Of a stretch of 64,000 nt of DNA, positions 10,290 through 21,162 are shown piece by piece (the first letter of the stretch is position 1; every line of letters begins with the position of its first letter). The notes under the pieces are model-generated. The model saw only the letters and a program-made list of their open reading frames with translations, was not told the origin of the DNA and made no database searches. The position numbers and the translations under genes are program-made. The stretch lies in the NCBI GenBank assembly GCA_023376005.1, contig CM042181.1:26512694-26576693 (forward strand). The letters run 5' to 3'. This stretch comes from Doryteuthis pealeii (taxonomy: Eukaryota; Mollusca; Cephalopoda; Myopsida; Loliginidae).

Positions 10290-10740
10290 AAATTAATTAT
10301 GGAAAAAAATATCAAAGAATTTAATTCTTAATTATATCTGATTAAAAACTGCTGATATCCGGGAATATCCCACAGCCCTTTCCGTAGGGCAATAGGATGT
10401 TCCCAAAATTCCAAAGATCTTACTATTTGTGTGTTAAAAGTTTTCCAACTGAAGTCTGTTCCATTGAACACAGTAATTCCTTTCGCCGTCAGCAAAGTCT
10501 CTACCAACTGAGCATGTTCCTCTCACTTCCTTCTTTCCAACACCCAAAACACAGCAGTCGTCGAATTTCACTTCTGTCCCAAACATTTTTTTTGCTGACT
10601 GACAGTATCAGCCACTGTCCGTTTTTATCATCGCTAGGCTACCCTTTATGCAAATTCCGACTCGTCTAATCCGGGTCTCCGATGTATGGCACAAGCGATT
10701 CTTTGCCGTTTAGGTCGGGGGGATTAGCCATGCCCATTAC
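10290..10740. other. Intron stretch with no recognised feature
   Basis: More GC-rich than the surroundings. It includes open frames on plus (10397-10669) without similarity I recognise. The next similar stretch is 12020-12500. Both could be decayed transposon interiors. Confidence 0.4.
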
Positions 10741-11212
10741 ATTGTGGTCTCTTTAGTTAACAGCATATCAACCTTTGTGCGTTATTTAATGCCAAAGCCA
10801 CACCTTTAGAACAGTTTTTCAATCTTTTTCATCTGACGGCACAATGAGCTGGGTAATAAATTGATCAAGGTACACAATCAGTATATAAACATATAATTAT
10901 TTTATCATTTAAATTTTAAAAGAAAACGAATAGTGAAAATGTGCAACAAGTGTAGCATAATTAAAACAAAAATAAAATAAAATTAAAACAAAAGAAATAG
11001 AATAAAAATAAAAGAGGATGATCAACATTCACGGCACACCAACGGAAGCATCACGGTACACTAGTGTTACGCGTCACACCGGTTGAAAAACCCTGCCGTA
11101 GAAGAACAGTAGTGGTACTATTTAACCCATAGCTGGGGGGATGAAAGGATTCATACATTTGCCAAGAGTATTAGACTGAAAGTGAATGTAATAGCGCGAC
11201 TGGAGTTTTGGT

Positions 11213-11470
11213 TTGTTTTGTTTTACGGCATATCAACCTCAGTGGGTCATTTAATGCAGATAAAGTTTTGAAATAAATCAATTCTTAATGGACAATACAA
11301 TTTTTTTACAAATACATTTTTCTATTTAACCCATAGATGGGACCCTAACTGGTACTACCACTCCGGGTCAGAGTGGACCAGGGAGCAATGGTGATGAAGG
11401 GGTGCTCCACATTCCCCAAACCTCCAAAACTGGAACCTGACCATCAGATAGAGTTTAACGTCATTCCTAG
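11213..11470 (+). repeat. Interspersed repeat R1, second long copy
   Basis: Same order of phrases as 7851-8110 with a few percent divergence, reaching TTTAACGTCATTCCTAGGA. It is followed by a GC-richer stretch (11480-11860) with tRNA-like pieces and no coding frame I recognise. Confidence 0.6.
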
Positions 11471-11869
11471 GACATGTAGACCCACAGCCACCGCCTTTTA
11501 GCACCCATATGATAAAAAGGGGTTGGGGCTTGCCATAAGGGCAATAGGGTTGGGAAAATCATATAGGTGCTAGGGCTTGACATGACCAGCCGATTGATCG
11601 GAGGGGGCCTCTCCGACCGCCCGTCTAGCCCAAGATAGGGCCAAAGTGGAGTATTGCATGTCATGAACTGCTCATCCACCTGGGCTCTATCCTTAAGCAT
11701 CACGGGTCGTCACCCACGGCCAACAGGTGGCCCCATTGGGGGAGTCTTACCCCTCTGCAGAGGTGAAGTCGATGCATTCTAACGCCCCACCGACAGGGCG
11801 GGCGACTGGAGTGTCCAGCACATTAACCACTATGCCACAGAAACTTACCCCCTTGTAGAAGGACAGTAG

Positions 11870-12016
11870 AGGTACTATTTAACCCATAGTTGGGGGATAA
11901 GGAGGTTTATGATTAAGTATATCTGAAAGTGAACGTAATAGCGCAGCTGGAATTCGAACTCGCTTACTTCGATGTCGCAGTTCAGCACGTTACCCACTAC
12001 GCCACGACGGGTCCCC
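11870..12016 (-). mobile_element. tRNA-derived SINE family S2
   Basis: Read on minus: CGTCGTGGCGTAGTGGGTAA, GCGAGTTCGAATTCC, then GCGCTATTACGTTCAC and TAACTATGGGTTAAATAG. Box A- and box B-like parts are present. Tail pieces of the same family are at 11101-11200 and 17695-17810. Confidence 0.55.
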
Positions 12017-12744
12017 TTTGTAGAATATTACCATCTGGGATACTGACTTGTAGAACCTTGTGAAATGTTTACTCTAACAGGTATTGGTGATGACACCTTT
12101 CCGTCCACTAAGGGCGATGGCGTAGTGTCAAAACATATTATCTGCGCAAGTGACTGTGCCGGCCAATTCCTAAGTGACAGTCTTTGGTGCACTGACTGCA
12201 CACTGACTGATGATTTCTGGGGCTGCTATCTTTTTTCCCCCTTTCTGGCTCTTTTTGCTGTCGAGGCTACTCTCCTCTACGCCTCCCCTTTTTCCATGCC
12301 TTGTTAAACGTTAAGGCGCTAGGTCGCTCGATTTTTTGCATCTACCTCCCACGTGTTTGTATCAATGTGGCATATCCTTGTCTCTCCCGCAGACATCTTT
12401 AAAACGTAGGCGTGGTCTACCAACCGATCGGGAGCCTTTTACTAATTCGTCATACAAAAGATCTTTTGGGATGCGGCCATTTCCCGTTTAACAGGTATTG
12501 GACCCTTATAATAGTTCATTAACTATGAACGTTGTATAACCAACGACACATATGCAAATTATTTTTTATTCTTACAATTCTCATTTTGGTTTTGATATTA
12601 TCTACATGAAATGTAGCCTAATGTCGGTATCAACCGGAGAGCAAGTTCAAATTGTCGATATAAAGTGTAAATAAAATTTGTGAAATAAATTGGTTATCAT
12701 TTGCATTTCAGTCTCGGAAGACTATAACTATATGGCAAGAGTTG

Positions 12745-13245
12745 TCTTCCCTTGAGTTCCTGTCTTAAAAAATGCTAGTCGGCGATAGCTCAAAAAACAA
12801 ACCCACCTATGAATGAAGTCCCTATCTGAAGCGGTGACTGCTGTATATGAAAAAATAATTTGTCGATTGAAGGCGTTTTTATCGATTATTTTTTTTCTTT
12901 TTTTGTGGTTTGAAGGCGTTAAGAAAAGTAAGCCATATTTTTAAAAAGGTTAAAATATTTGCATTTACTTGTCGAAAAAAAGACTGGTGGTAAAATATCG
13001 CATTAACTTTTGGGGGAAAACGCCTTAAACGCTGGTTGTTGTTTTTTTTCTTTTTATTCAAAAATATGGCTTCAAACCACTAGAAAAATAATTTGTCGAC
13101 AAAAACGCCTTCAATCGACAAATTATTTTTTTTCATATACAGCAGGCACCGCTTCAGCTAGGGACTTCATTCATAGGTAGGTCTGTTTTTTGAGCTATCA
13201 CCGATTAGCGCTTTTTAAGACAGGGGGCCGGGACGGAACTCTGCG
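12745..13245. mobile_element. Foldback/MITE with arms of about 150 bp
   Basis: The left arm (12745-12890) contains GATAGCTCAAAAAACA, GAATGAAGTCCCTA and AATTTGTCGATTGAAGGCG; the right arm has the reverse complement in reverse order, ending near 13245. The middle holds further small inverted pieces. No coding frame. Confidence 0.65.
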
Positions 13246-13504
13246 AATAATTTACTCAGATATACCTAATAATTTACTATAACTATTTTGTGTCCCTGAA
13301 GTTACAGCGCCTCCTGTGACTTTGAAGTCCAATATTCGAAAAACATTCTAGTCTACAGATGTCACATATAAAGGCTGTATAAATTGGTAGTATTTAAAAA
13401 AAAAAATTTTCGATAAAAATAAATTGGTAGTATTTGTTTTTTGAAAAAATTTTTTTAGAAAGAAAGCAGCGATGTTTATCGTCAATAGAGTCCATTTTAC
13501 TTAC

Positions 13505-13636
13505 CTTAAATTGAGTAATTCCAGAGTTTTCCAGGGTTTTTCTCAGAGTTATCTTCCCATTTCCTGAGTCTAAGAATAAATACTCAGCATCTTTTGTAGT
13601 CATATCACTCTTATATATCACAGTATTCTGTTGGTT
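13505..13636 (-). CDS. Cadherin exon G (first half of an EC repeat)
   Basis: 44 codons, phase 0, acceptor TTTCAG, donor GTAAGTAA. It shows N-Q-Q-N-T-V-I-Y-K, E-Y-L-F-L-D-S-G-N-G-K-I-T-L-R-K and final T-Q-F-K, matching the first-half EC pattern. Confidence 0.88.
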
Positions 13637-13776
13637 CTGAAAAAGATAAAAGAGAAACAGTTTTATAGACTGGAATCTGATATATATATATGTGTGTGTG
13701 TGTGTGTGTTTGTGTGTATGTTTGTGTGTGTGTGTGTGTTTGGAGAACATTTAGAAACAAACACGGGATGATGGAT

Positions 13777-13845
13777 GGAAATTTATAGTCGATGCTCAAA
13801 CATTTCGGTTTACAATAGAAACCTTCTTCAGGACAGTGAAAATTC

Positions 13846-13846
<1 letters not shown>
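13777..13846 (-). ncRNA. Hammerhead-like motif between TG and CA microsatellites
   Basis: Minus strand: core CTGAAGA, one extra A, stem II GGTTT / AAACC, GAA, stem III ATG / CAT with a 6-base loop, cleavage base C at 13791, proximal stem I GTC / GAC, internal loop, and an 8-bp distal stem I with one mismatch. The extra A between A9 and stem II is not canonical, so activity is uncertain. The block is flanked by a TG array (13690-13740) and a CA/TA array (13847-13880). Confidence 0.6.
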
Positions 13847-13882
<36 letters not shown>

Positions 13883-14114
13883 TCAATAAATGAAGGGAAA
13901 AAACTTTAGATTTGCTTCATTACAATAATTTATTTCAACCGCATTACTGTGGCATCTCCAGCAATGAGCAAAAGCATGGATATTACTGAAATAAATCCCA
14001 AGAAACAATGGTTTAAACCTATCAATTGGGGGGGGGGTATTTTAGGATGATAGGAGGGGCGGGGCTATAAAGTTTGAATGAAGTGAGGGGGTTGGGCGAG
14101 GGATAGGGTATATG

Positions 14115-14270
14115 TTAGTTCATATGGAGGGAGAATAGTTGGCTTCATACCTTTCCCAAAGGTATTAGCGCTATGTAAAAATTTAAACAGCGTCGTCCAG
14201 GATTTGAACTCGTCTCGTCGTGTCCATTTCCTACGACGATAACCATTACACCACGATGCACATCCAGAGT
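14115..14270 (-). mobile_element. SINE S1 copy (5' half)
   Basis: Reverse complement of the SINE head: tRNA-like GTGTAATGGTTATCG and GAGTTCAAATCCTGG, followed by AGCGCTAATACCTTTGGG. It runs into the end of the element near the GGAGGGAGAATAG stretch. Confidence 0.6.
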
Positions 14271-14666
14271 CAGAAATGTATATATAAAACAATACATACT
14301 GCACAAAGTAAAAACCAAACAAAAACTCCAAATACTTGAAGTTCTATACATCAAACAATACAAACCATCCTTCAATAAGATTCATTTTGAATATAGTAGA
14401 AAAACTTGAAAAAATAATAAAATAAAAGTTTTTTTTCCAAGTTAGTAGTAGTGAAAGTAAGTAGGGGGGGGGGAACTCGTAGAAATTACATTAAGGGGTG
14501 TGCAGGCTGTAAGGGTGGGAACTGGCAGGAAAAAAATTATAGGCATTTTTAAATGTCACTACTATATTCAAAATTAATCTTATTTAAGGATAGTTTGTAT
14601 TGTTTGAAATATAGAGCTTCAAACAAAAAACAACAAAAAAAAATCCAATGAGACTGGATTACTTAC

Positions 14667-14990
14667 CGGTACATCTGGATCCGTAGCGTTGACATTAACA
14701 ATAATTTGTCCAGGTTGTGTGTTTTCTTGAATCCTTTGGATGATGTTGCTATGGGAAAAGACTGGTGCCCTACTGTTTCTGTTGACATTTATGGTAAGAA
14801 CGGACATCGCTGTTAGTGGTGGAAAGCCACCATCTTCAGCCAAAATACGCAGTTTATATGAACTACGTTTGTCATTTTGCAAATCGTTTGGTCGAGACAC
14901 TGTAATGAGGCCAGTAGTAGGATTGATCTGGAAGATGCTTGGAGCGTTGTCATCACCAATGAGACTCAATCTTACTTCATTAAAAGGTTT
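14667..14990 (-). CDS. Cadherin exon H (complete EC repeat, fused halves)
   Basis: 108 codons, phase 0, acceptor TTTACAG, donor GTAAGTAA. This exon holds both halves of one EC repeat without the usual internal intron: P-F-N-E-V-R-L-S-L-I-G-D-D, P-S-I-F-Q-I, T-G-L-I-T-V, then L-A-E-D-G-G-F-P-P, N-V-N-R-N-S-R-A-P-V-F, I-Q-E-N and A-T-D-P-D-V-P. It is the clearest single piece of evidence that the neighbouring half-size exons belong together. Loss of the internal intron, or retention of an older undivided state, would explain it. Confidence 0.95.
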
Positions 14991-15032
14991 CTGTAAATAG
15001 AAAACAAAAATATGAGGCTCAAGAAATAGTGA

Positions 15033-15095
<63 letters not shown>

Positions 15096-15296
15096 TTGTG
15101 TATGTGTGTGTGTGTGTGTGTGTGTATAAGATATCCAAAACTGGTAGTAAGGGATGATTCTACATGGGATCTTCAAAATCTCACTGTATAATTATTGCAT
15201 GTTTTAGTAGGCGCAATTACAAGGATTTTTATAAATCCCTAGAGAGAGCTCAATGTATAATAATCTATTTTAGATTAAATACAGAGCAATATTTAC

Positions 15297-15432
15297 CTTT
15301 GAAATGAAGGAAAAACTCAATCAACCGTCATTCTGTAACAAATTTATTTCGACCAAAACTTAAAAGGCTTTTAAGTTTTGGTCGAAATAAATTTATTACA
15401 GAATGACGGTTTTTCCTTCCTTTCAAAGGTAT
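15297..15432. mobile_element. Small near-perfect palindrome
   Basis: Two arms of about 65 bp meet at AAAAGGCTTTT. They contain TTTGGTCGAAATAAATTTAT and AGAATGACGG. The arms are nearly identical, so insertion or formation is recent. Confidence 0.65.
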
Positions 15433-15849
15433 ATATCATCATAAATTTTATTTTTCTCTCTTCAATTTTTCATTGGGGATTTTAATTGGAAATGAATATA
15501 AACATTCCCTCTTCCCTCTTGACTATGTAAATATGGATTTGGGTGTAGGTTTTCCATAGATAGACTGGTTAGTTTTGGTGTTTGTAGTGTGAATTAGTTT
15601 ATGGTGAATGGAAAATTGTAGTATGAATTGGGTCACGAATGAGAATACTTAAGTTAAAAACTAGTATAGAGATAACCAGCATCCCTCCAATTTTGGCCTT
15701 GTGCCACATTTGTGTATTTCTTTTAATAAATACCTATATATATATATATATATATATATATAAGAGCACACATTGAGCTCTCAAACTGCGACAAGTTGTT
15801 TTTTAAAAAAACCTATGTCGTAAGGAAGATTTCTTCTCTGGACTTTTGG

Positions 15850-15853
<4 letters not shown>

Positions 15854-15913
<60 letters not shown>
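15854..15913 (+). repeat. Long TA microsatellite
   Basis: Pure TA for about 60 bp. Other TA arrays of over 25 bp: 9520-9541, 15733-15762, 18325-18343, 21499-21533, 23322-23355, 23602-23642, 24137-24190, 24398-24440, 26321-26366, 34340-34377, 41096-41146, 44370-44420, 46871-46915 and 47430-47491. Confidence 0.95.
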
Positions 15914-15916
<3 letters not shown>

Positions 15917-16349
15917 CAATAAAAAGAGCTGTGAATTGATCTAATTATAAATGTGAGGGTCACTTTTTCTGAACTTTACTACTTGAGACTGTGTTCCAAA
16001 ATATCATACCATTTTGTATTCCCGCTGACTCTGTGAGGAAATTCTTGGTCGCAATTCTGATGTTTGGGATTCCCAAATTTTAATTACTGCGATTGTTTTC
16101 GGCGATTTTTTACTTGATTTATGCGAATAATTTTTTGCATGATAATTTTTATGACTTGGAAATAAATTCGGAAATAACTTGCTTAATTGCCGTATGATAA
16201 GGTGGCCTTTAAGCTAGTTTAAAATAAACCGTTTGAAATTTTGTTTGGATAATTGAATTCTTTCAATTTTCCCAGTTTCCTCAAGAGAAAACATTTTTAT
16301 TTTAGGTTAACAATCAACTTCGTGAAAAAATTAGCCTCCGATCAGTATA

Positions 16350-16352
<3 letters not shown>

Positions 16353-16390
<38 letters not shown>
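16353..16390 (+). repeat. AG microsatellite
   Basis: About 19 AG units, bordered by AATG and CTAATC. Confidence 0.95.
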
Positions 16391-16392
<2 letters not shown>

Positions 16393-16480
16393 AATCTGCT
16401 TCAATCGTACATAATAAAAAGAAGGAAAGAAAGAAAAATATGAAAGTTAAATCAAGATTATTATACTTTTTACACACTGA

Positions 16481-16770
16481 ACTATTATGCAATAGCTCTT
16501 AAGAAAACATATCGAACATTGTAACAATCAAAGCATTATACTCTGATATATACACAGGTCCCTTTAGTGAATATATTATTTCGGAAACTAGAAAAAATGG
16601 TAATATTTTTTACTGCTTTACTTGAGGAGATTAATTAATAAATTAATATAAAAATTAACCTAAACCAACTCTTTATATTTAGTAATACTAGCGGCAACCG
16701 TAGATATATGATAATTTGACAATTACAACGATTGATATGTTTACTTAAGAGCTATTGCCAAATAGTTAAA
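16481..16770. mobile_element. MITE-like inverted repeat
   Basis: CAATAGCTCTTAAG and ACATATCGA near the left end face CTTAAGAGCTATTG and TTGATATGT near the right end. About 290 bp, no coding frame. Confidence 0.55.
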
Positions 16771-17144
16771 AATATAAACAGTAAAACATATCTGGCAAAA
16801 TTATTTTTCTCTTTTTTTTATTAAAACAGACGATAAATGCTCTCGCTTCCTATCTCTCACCTTTCTTTCTTTTTTCTGTATTTGCTTTCTTTTCCCCCCT
16901 GTCCTTGTTTTTCTTTCCATTCTTACCCCACAATTACAATTACAATGGTCCATTATTTATTTGAGGTGATGACAAAGTATAACATTTGAATATCTTATGA
17001 ATCAAAACGGAGCAGTCCATTATTTATCTGAGGTGATGACAAGACGTGACACACATAGGTAGCTATTTGCGTATTAATATATAGATTGGTAAAGATAATC
17101 AAGAAGCTAAATCTGTGATTAAAAAATAAAAGAAATTCACTTAC

Positions 17145-17330
17145 CATTGTATCTTTGTCTGTTACTGTGACTGTAAAGATATTTGTTTGGAACAAATTCT
17201 GGAGTGGTAAAGTAGCCGGTAGATTGGTAAATTGCGGCTTGAACAGGTTCCTCATAATGTTAACGGTCAAAATGGCGTTGTTGGCAGCAGCCAGAGACGG
17301 GTTCCCTAAATCTTGTCCCTTGATCGTAAG
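17145..17330 (-). CDS. Cadherin exon I (second half of an EC repeat)
   Basis: 62 codons, phase 0, acceptor ATCAG and donor GTAAGTG. It begins L-T-I-K-G-Q-D-L-G-N-P-S, has N-I-M-R-N-L-F-K-P-Q-F as linker and ends V-T-D-K-D-T-M. Confidence 0.9.
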
Positions 17331-18340
17331 CTGATAAAAAAAAAAAAAAAAAAAACAAGTTTAGATAAGTTTATATATCTTAGTTATCACTATAAGTGAT
17401 GTTATATTTTCATCATACAGCATGCAATAAATACCACGTGCGATACCTTGTCCTCATCAGCCGCTAAGTAGGTGTGATAACACAGTTTCAGCGGCTAAAA
17501 GCGGGACTGCCACACCTAGTGCAGCCTTTTGGCCACCGGACAGTGTATTTAAAAAAATCATAAAATAAATAGATTTATTTATGTTATAAAGTTATTATTA
17601 GACTGGTCGTATATACTCGTGTATAAGTCTAATCTTGAAGACCTAATATTTGGGGAGGAGAGCCCCGTGCTATACTGTAATATTCTAGTAAACGAATTCG
17701 AATTCTAGTCTCGCTATTACGTTCCCTTTCAGTCTAATATACTTGGGTAAGGTATAAACCTCTTCATCTCCCAACTATGGGTTAAATAGCCCCACTACTG
17801 TACAGGGATCGCTTTGGCATTATATAACCCACGAAGGTTGATTAAACTTAGAAATCAAACCAAATAAATTAGTATCGACATATACACGAGTAATGATTTT
17901 ATAAGGTTTAAATTCAAACATAATGCGAACGAGAAATAATATAATAACATTTCTAATTAAAAAAATAAAAAATAAATAAAAGATAAGAAATTAGAAAAAT
18001 AAATCTCCTTACTAACACCAGTCTGTGATATTTTCAAGGTCGAATATATAATAGCTGATTTTAAGGCATATTATACACTGAATCCAAAAATCAGGCTTTT
18101 GAATAAGTGTTATCATTGTTGCGAAGTACATCTTAAAAACCAGACCTCACCAAACACAATGAATGGATTTTTTGAATTCAGCATAAAATGGCAATCTTAC
18201 ATCATTTGGTAAACCTTTGAGTTTCGGTAAATTTTTTTTAACGCAGTCCAGTGTAATCGAATGAAAAAAAATCAGCTCTTAACTAAAATACATATGAAGC
18301 CTCATCTAAAATAAATAAAAGAATATATATATATATATAT

Positions 18341-18822
18341 ATAAGATTTTTGGATGTTTGTTTATTTTAGAAGCATTGTTGAATAAAGTATATATTAAAT
18401 TTTTACTTGAAGGCACTTACAATGCATGTATCGCATAAAATTCGATATTTTTTTCTTATAGAAAATGAACTTGACAAGTGTAATCCCGGCAAAGGATCGC
18501 TCGGTGTGTAGAATATCGTACAGACTGTTTCGACTTTATTAAGTCTCATCAGCGATATATACTAACGACTTCCCTCCGACAGAAATCGAAACCGGTACCT
18601 CAGCAGGCATAGTCAAACACCATACTGCCTTGGCCACATTACACAGCTAACAATCCCAGCGAAATTAACCTTGTCAAATGATACTACACGCCTCTACCAT
18701 AATAGGTAAGGGGGCGTTGAGAGAATAATAACAGCAAACAAGCCTCATGCCCTTCGGCGAAGTGAATAATATTTTTGGATGTTTGTTTATTTTAGAAGCA
18801 TTGTTGAATAAAGTATATATAT
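18341..18822 (-). mobile_element. Retrozyme-like non-coding element, copy 1
   Basis: An AT-rich block containing G-T-T-T-G-T-T-T-A-T and A-A-G-C-A-T-T-G-T-T-G occurs at 18347-18400 and again from about 18772. The repeat period is about 425 bp and there is one hammerhead per period. The second block is cut by a SINE (18824-19112) and resumes at 19117-19155. No coding frame is visible. Units of about 0.4 kb with direct-repeat ends and a hammerhead fit an animal retrozyme. A related copy lies at 32313-32790. Confidence 0.65.
18513..18558 (-). ncRNA. Type I hammerhead ribozyme, retrozyme-like element copy 1
   Basis: On the minus strand the core CTGATGA is followed by stem II (GACTT / AAGTC, loop AATA), GAA, a 3-bp stem III (ACA / TGT, loop GTC) with U16.1, and A as the cleavage-site base at 18519. 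Stem I is 6 bp, ATATCG pairing with CGATAT. All core bases of a hammerhead are present without exception. Known biology: type I hammerheads with very short stem III occur in animal retrozymes and Penelope-like elements. The fold was made by eye. Confidence 0.85.
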
Positions 18823-18823
18823 A

Positions 18824-19112
18824 TCTATCTACCAACCCCTCCGCACGAGCAGGATGTGACACAAGGTCAATTTCTTAAGCGGAGTTCAACAGGTTTGAAT
18901 TCAGAGTTTTCCTTCTCCTAGACTGGTTACCTAACCAAGGTTAAAGAGCCCAGTCTGCCCTACTATTTATCCATAGCTGGAGGGAGAGTAGGATTCATAC
19001 CTTTCCCAAGGGTATTAGCGCAAAGCTAAATGCAATTATCACATCTAGGATTTGAACTCGGGGCGACGAGTCCATTTCCCATGACTTTAACCATCGCACC
19101 ACGCGCTTCCTA
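18824..19112 (-). mobile_element. SINE S1 copy (full length) inside the retrozyme-like element
   Basis: About 289 bp, from the tRNA-like head (right end, GTGGTGCGATGGTTAAAG in reverse) to the tail with CATCCTGCTCGTGCGGAG. TTGAATAAAGTATATAT occurs on both sides (about 18803 and 19117), a target duplication of about 17 bp, as expected for LINE-mediated insertion. Confidence 0.75.
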
Positions 19113-19180
19113 CAATTGAATAAAGTATATATTAAATTTTTACTTGAAGGCACTATATATATATATATATCGATACTTAC

Positions 19181-19306
19181 TCTATATTGACTTGGTTTGT
19201 TCGGATCACTTTGCAATGCTTTCCGTACATAAACGTCACAACTATCACGAAAGATGTCAAAGTATTCCTTTGCTTGTTGGTCGCTGATTATTGTGCATGA
19301 AACACC
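19181..19306 (-). CDS. Cadherin exon J (first half of an EC repeat)
   Basis: 42 codons, phase 0, acceptor TTTCAG, donor GTAAGTAT. It contains C-T-I-I-S-D, K-E-Y-F-D-I-F-R-D-S-C-D-V-Y-V-R-K and final S-Q-Y-R. Two cysteines are unusual among the half-repeats and could form a disulfide. A TA array lies 9 bp beyond the donor. Confidence 0.85.
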
Positions 19307-19633
19307 CTGAAAAAAAGAAAGATGGAAAACGTCGTGATTATTTGGGTTAAGTGGAACATAAGACAAAAATCAATTTTAACTTCTTATTTTTGATGAGAAG
19401 TCATAAACCATCTTAGAAGTTTTACACAAAATGATCTTAAAAGGTTATTTCAATTTACTGTACGCTACTTGCTAAAAACGATAGGCTATGCCTATTCATT
19501 ATGTAACACGATGTATGTTCAAAAGTATCGAGATTAAAGCTTTAATAAAACACAAATGAACAAGAAAAAAAAAGGATCAGCTCGTAACTCGGAAGTGGAG
19601 CAATTGTAAGTTAAGGTACCACTGTATTTGAAA

Positions 19634-20081
19634 TCTTATCATAATAAATATTATATGTGTGACTGTAACCGAAAGTATGTCAACACGAACGCCACAATTC
19701 GTTTAGTTGTTTATGTTATATTCTCAATGGTTATTAAATTAGTATCTTATCTATTAACAATGACTCGATCTAGCAGAGACAAATTAACCTCAAAACAGCC
19801 CATATTCTTAATGTACCTAAAATCCTGCAATGTATCCCATGCATCATTAAGAAATACATGTTTACATAGTATATGGTGTGAATAATTTGCATACCGGTTT
19901 TAAGAAAACAGTATTTAATTTTACTGGTTTAGTTTTACTGATTTCTAATATCATTGTTTTATTCAAACGCAATTAAAGCAATTAATTAGAATAGATTAAA
20001 AACAAGATATCTAATTCGATATAACATCTAATTATATTAAAACTGAAATACTTGTGCCCGGAGGGCGCATATCTTTGCTAG
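19634..20081 (+). mobile_element. Helitron-like element, copy 1
   Basis: It starts TCTTATCATAATAAAT after A and ends GTGCCCGGAGGGCGC-ATATCTTTG-CTAG before T. The hairpin differs from other copies by compensating or wobble changes. Shared interior phrases include CTGTAACCGAAA. Confidence 0.7.
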
Positions 20082-20125
20082 TTTATATAAAGAATCGTAA
20101 ATTTTCAAAAACACATGAAATTCCG

Positions 20126-20330
20126 GCTTAGCTCAGTTGGTAGAACATCGGACTAGGAACCACAAGGTTCCGAGTTCGATACCGACCCTCGCCAACTCAG
20201 CGTATGAGTAGCACAGGGATCTGTGCGGTAAAATGAGAAGCTGATAGTAGGTGTGGCACTCAGACGCCAAAAACAATTTCCTTTGTCTAACGCTAGTGAA
20301 AAGAGGATAGACTTCCTCGTTGTCTAGCTG
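20126..20330 (+). mobile_element. tRNA-like SINE with strong box A and B
   Basis: GGCTTAGCTCAGTTGGTAGA and GAGTTCGATACC resemble pol III boxes A and B. The middle forms GGAACC/GGTTCC, not a proper anticodon arm, and the acceptor ends do not pair, so it is not a tRNA gene. The following 130 bp has no other recognised part. Confidence 0.55.
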
Positions 20331-20416
20331 ATATCGACTTTAGGTCACCCAGACGACTTTACTTTTTTACTTATTGGCTTTAAAAAATGTAAAAGCATAT
20401 TTTCCTGAATACGTAC

Positions 20417-20605
20417 ATTTCCTTCTGGGTCAGTGAGTTTCAAGGGCGAATTGATGTTCGTGCCTAAAGAATGTGTCTCTGGAATACTGATTGTTGCTTG
20501 TGGTAGATTGAATACTGGTGGTAGTAAATTCTGAGTGACTGTTACAGTTAACACTTTGGTTGCAGAGCGTGCAGGTACTCCACCATCTTCGGCCAAAACT
20601 CGGAT
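20417..20605 (-). CDS. Cadherin exon K (second half of an EC repeat)
   Basis: 63 codons, phase 0, acceptor TTTTAG, donor GTACGTAT. It starts I-R-V-L-A-E-D-G-G-V-P-A, has linker V-T-Q-N-L-L-P-P-V-F, then I-P-E-T-H, and ends L-T-D-P-E-G-N. The linker keeps the N but not D-x-N-D. Confidence 0.92.
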
Positions 20606-20854
20606 CTAAAAGAAGAAAAAAGAAAAGAAATGTAATCTATTTTTATTTATTGGTTAACATAAAGGAGGATCTGATAAAAAGTTCAAAGACTGACAAAGAT
20701 AATTTCAGAGAATGTAACAAAATGAGGTTTAAACTTGGTAATCCTTGTGGTCCACACACTTCTTTCATCGTTGTTGCAGTGCTTGAATCTCATTAGTAAA
20801 AAAAATGTAATCACCAACATATATGACGTCATCACATGAACTATTCAGCCTATC

Positions 20855-20924
<70 letters not shown>

Positions 20925-20958
20925 AGGCAGCATTTTTTCTTGTAGGCATATATTGTTA

Positions 20959-21106
20959 AATAATGCAGCCATTTTTTGTCTGCAAGTTTTGTCCTTTGTT
21001 TTTTCGTATTGCCGGATTATTTTTGTAATATCTCGCCAGATATTACAAAAATAATCCAGCAATACGAAAAAACAAAGGACAAAACTTGCAGACAAAAATA
21101 GCTGCA

Positions 21107-21109
<3 letters not shown>
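20959..21109. mobile_element. Palindrome between two TA arrays
   Basis: Arms of about 70 bp (TCTGCAAGTTTTGTCCTTTG, AATAATCC) meet at GTAATATCTCGCCAGATATTAC. TA arrays of over 40 bp lie directly on both sides (20861-20925 and 21109-21160). Confidence 0.65.

Positions 21110-21159
<50 letters not shown>

Positions 21160-21162
<3 letters not shown>

Noticed and set aside
17440..17535. Another hammerhead (contains TCATCAG, i.e. CTGATGA on minus; also at 43186 plus)
   Set aside because: CTGATGAG is followed by a possible hairpin but no GAAA at the required place in either copy, so the core is incomplete.
20126..20200. tRNA gene
   Set aside because: Boxes A and B are good, but the anticodon arm and acceptor stem do not form; better explained as a SINE head.
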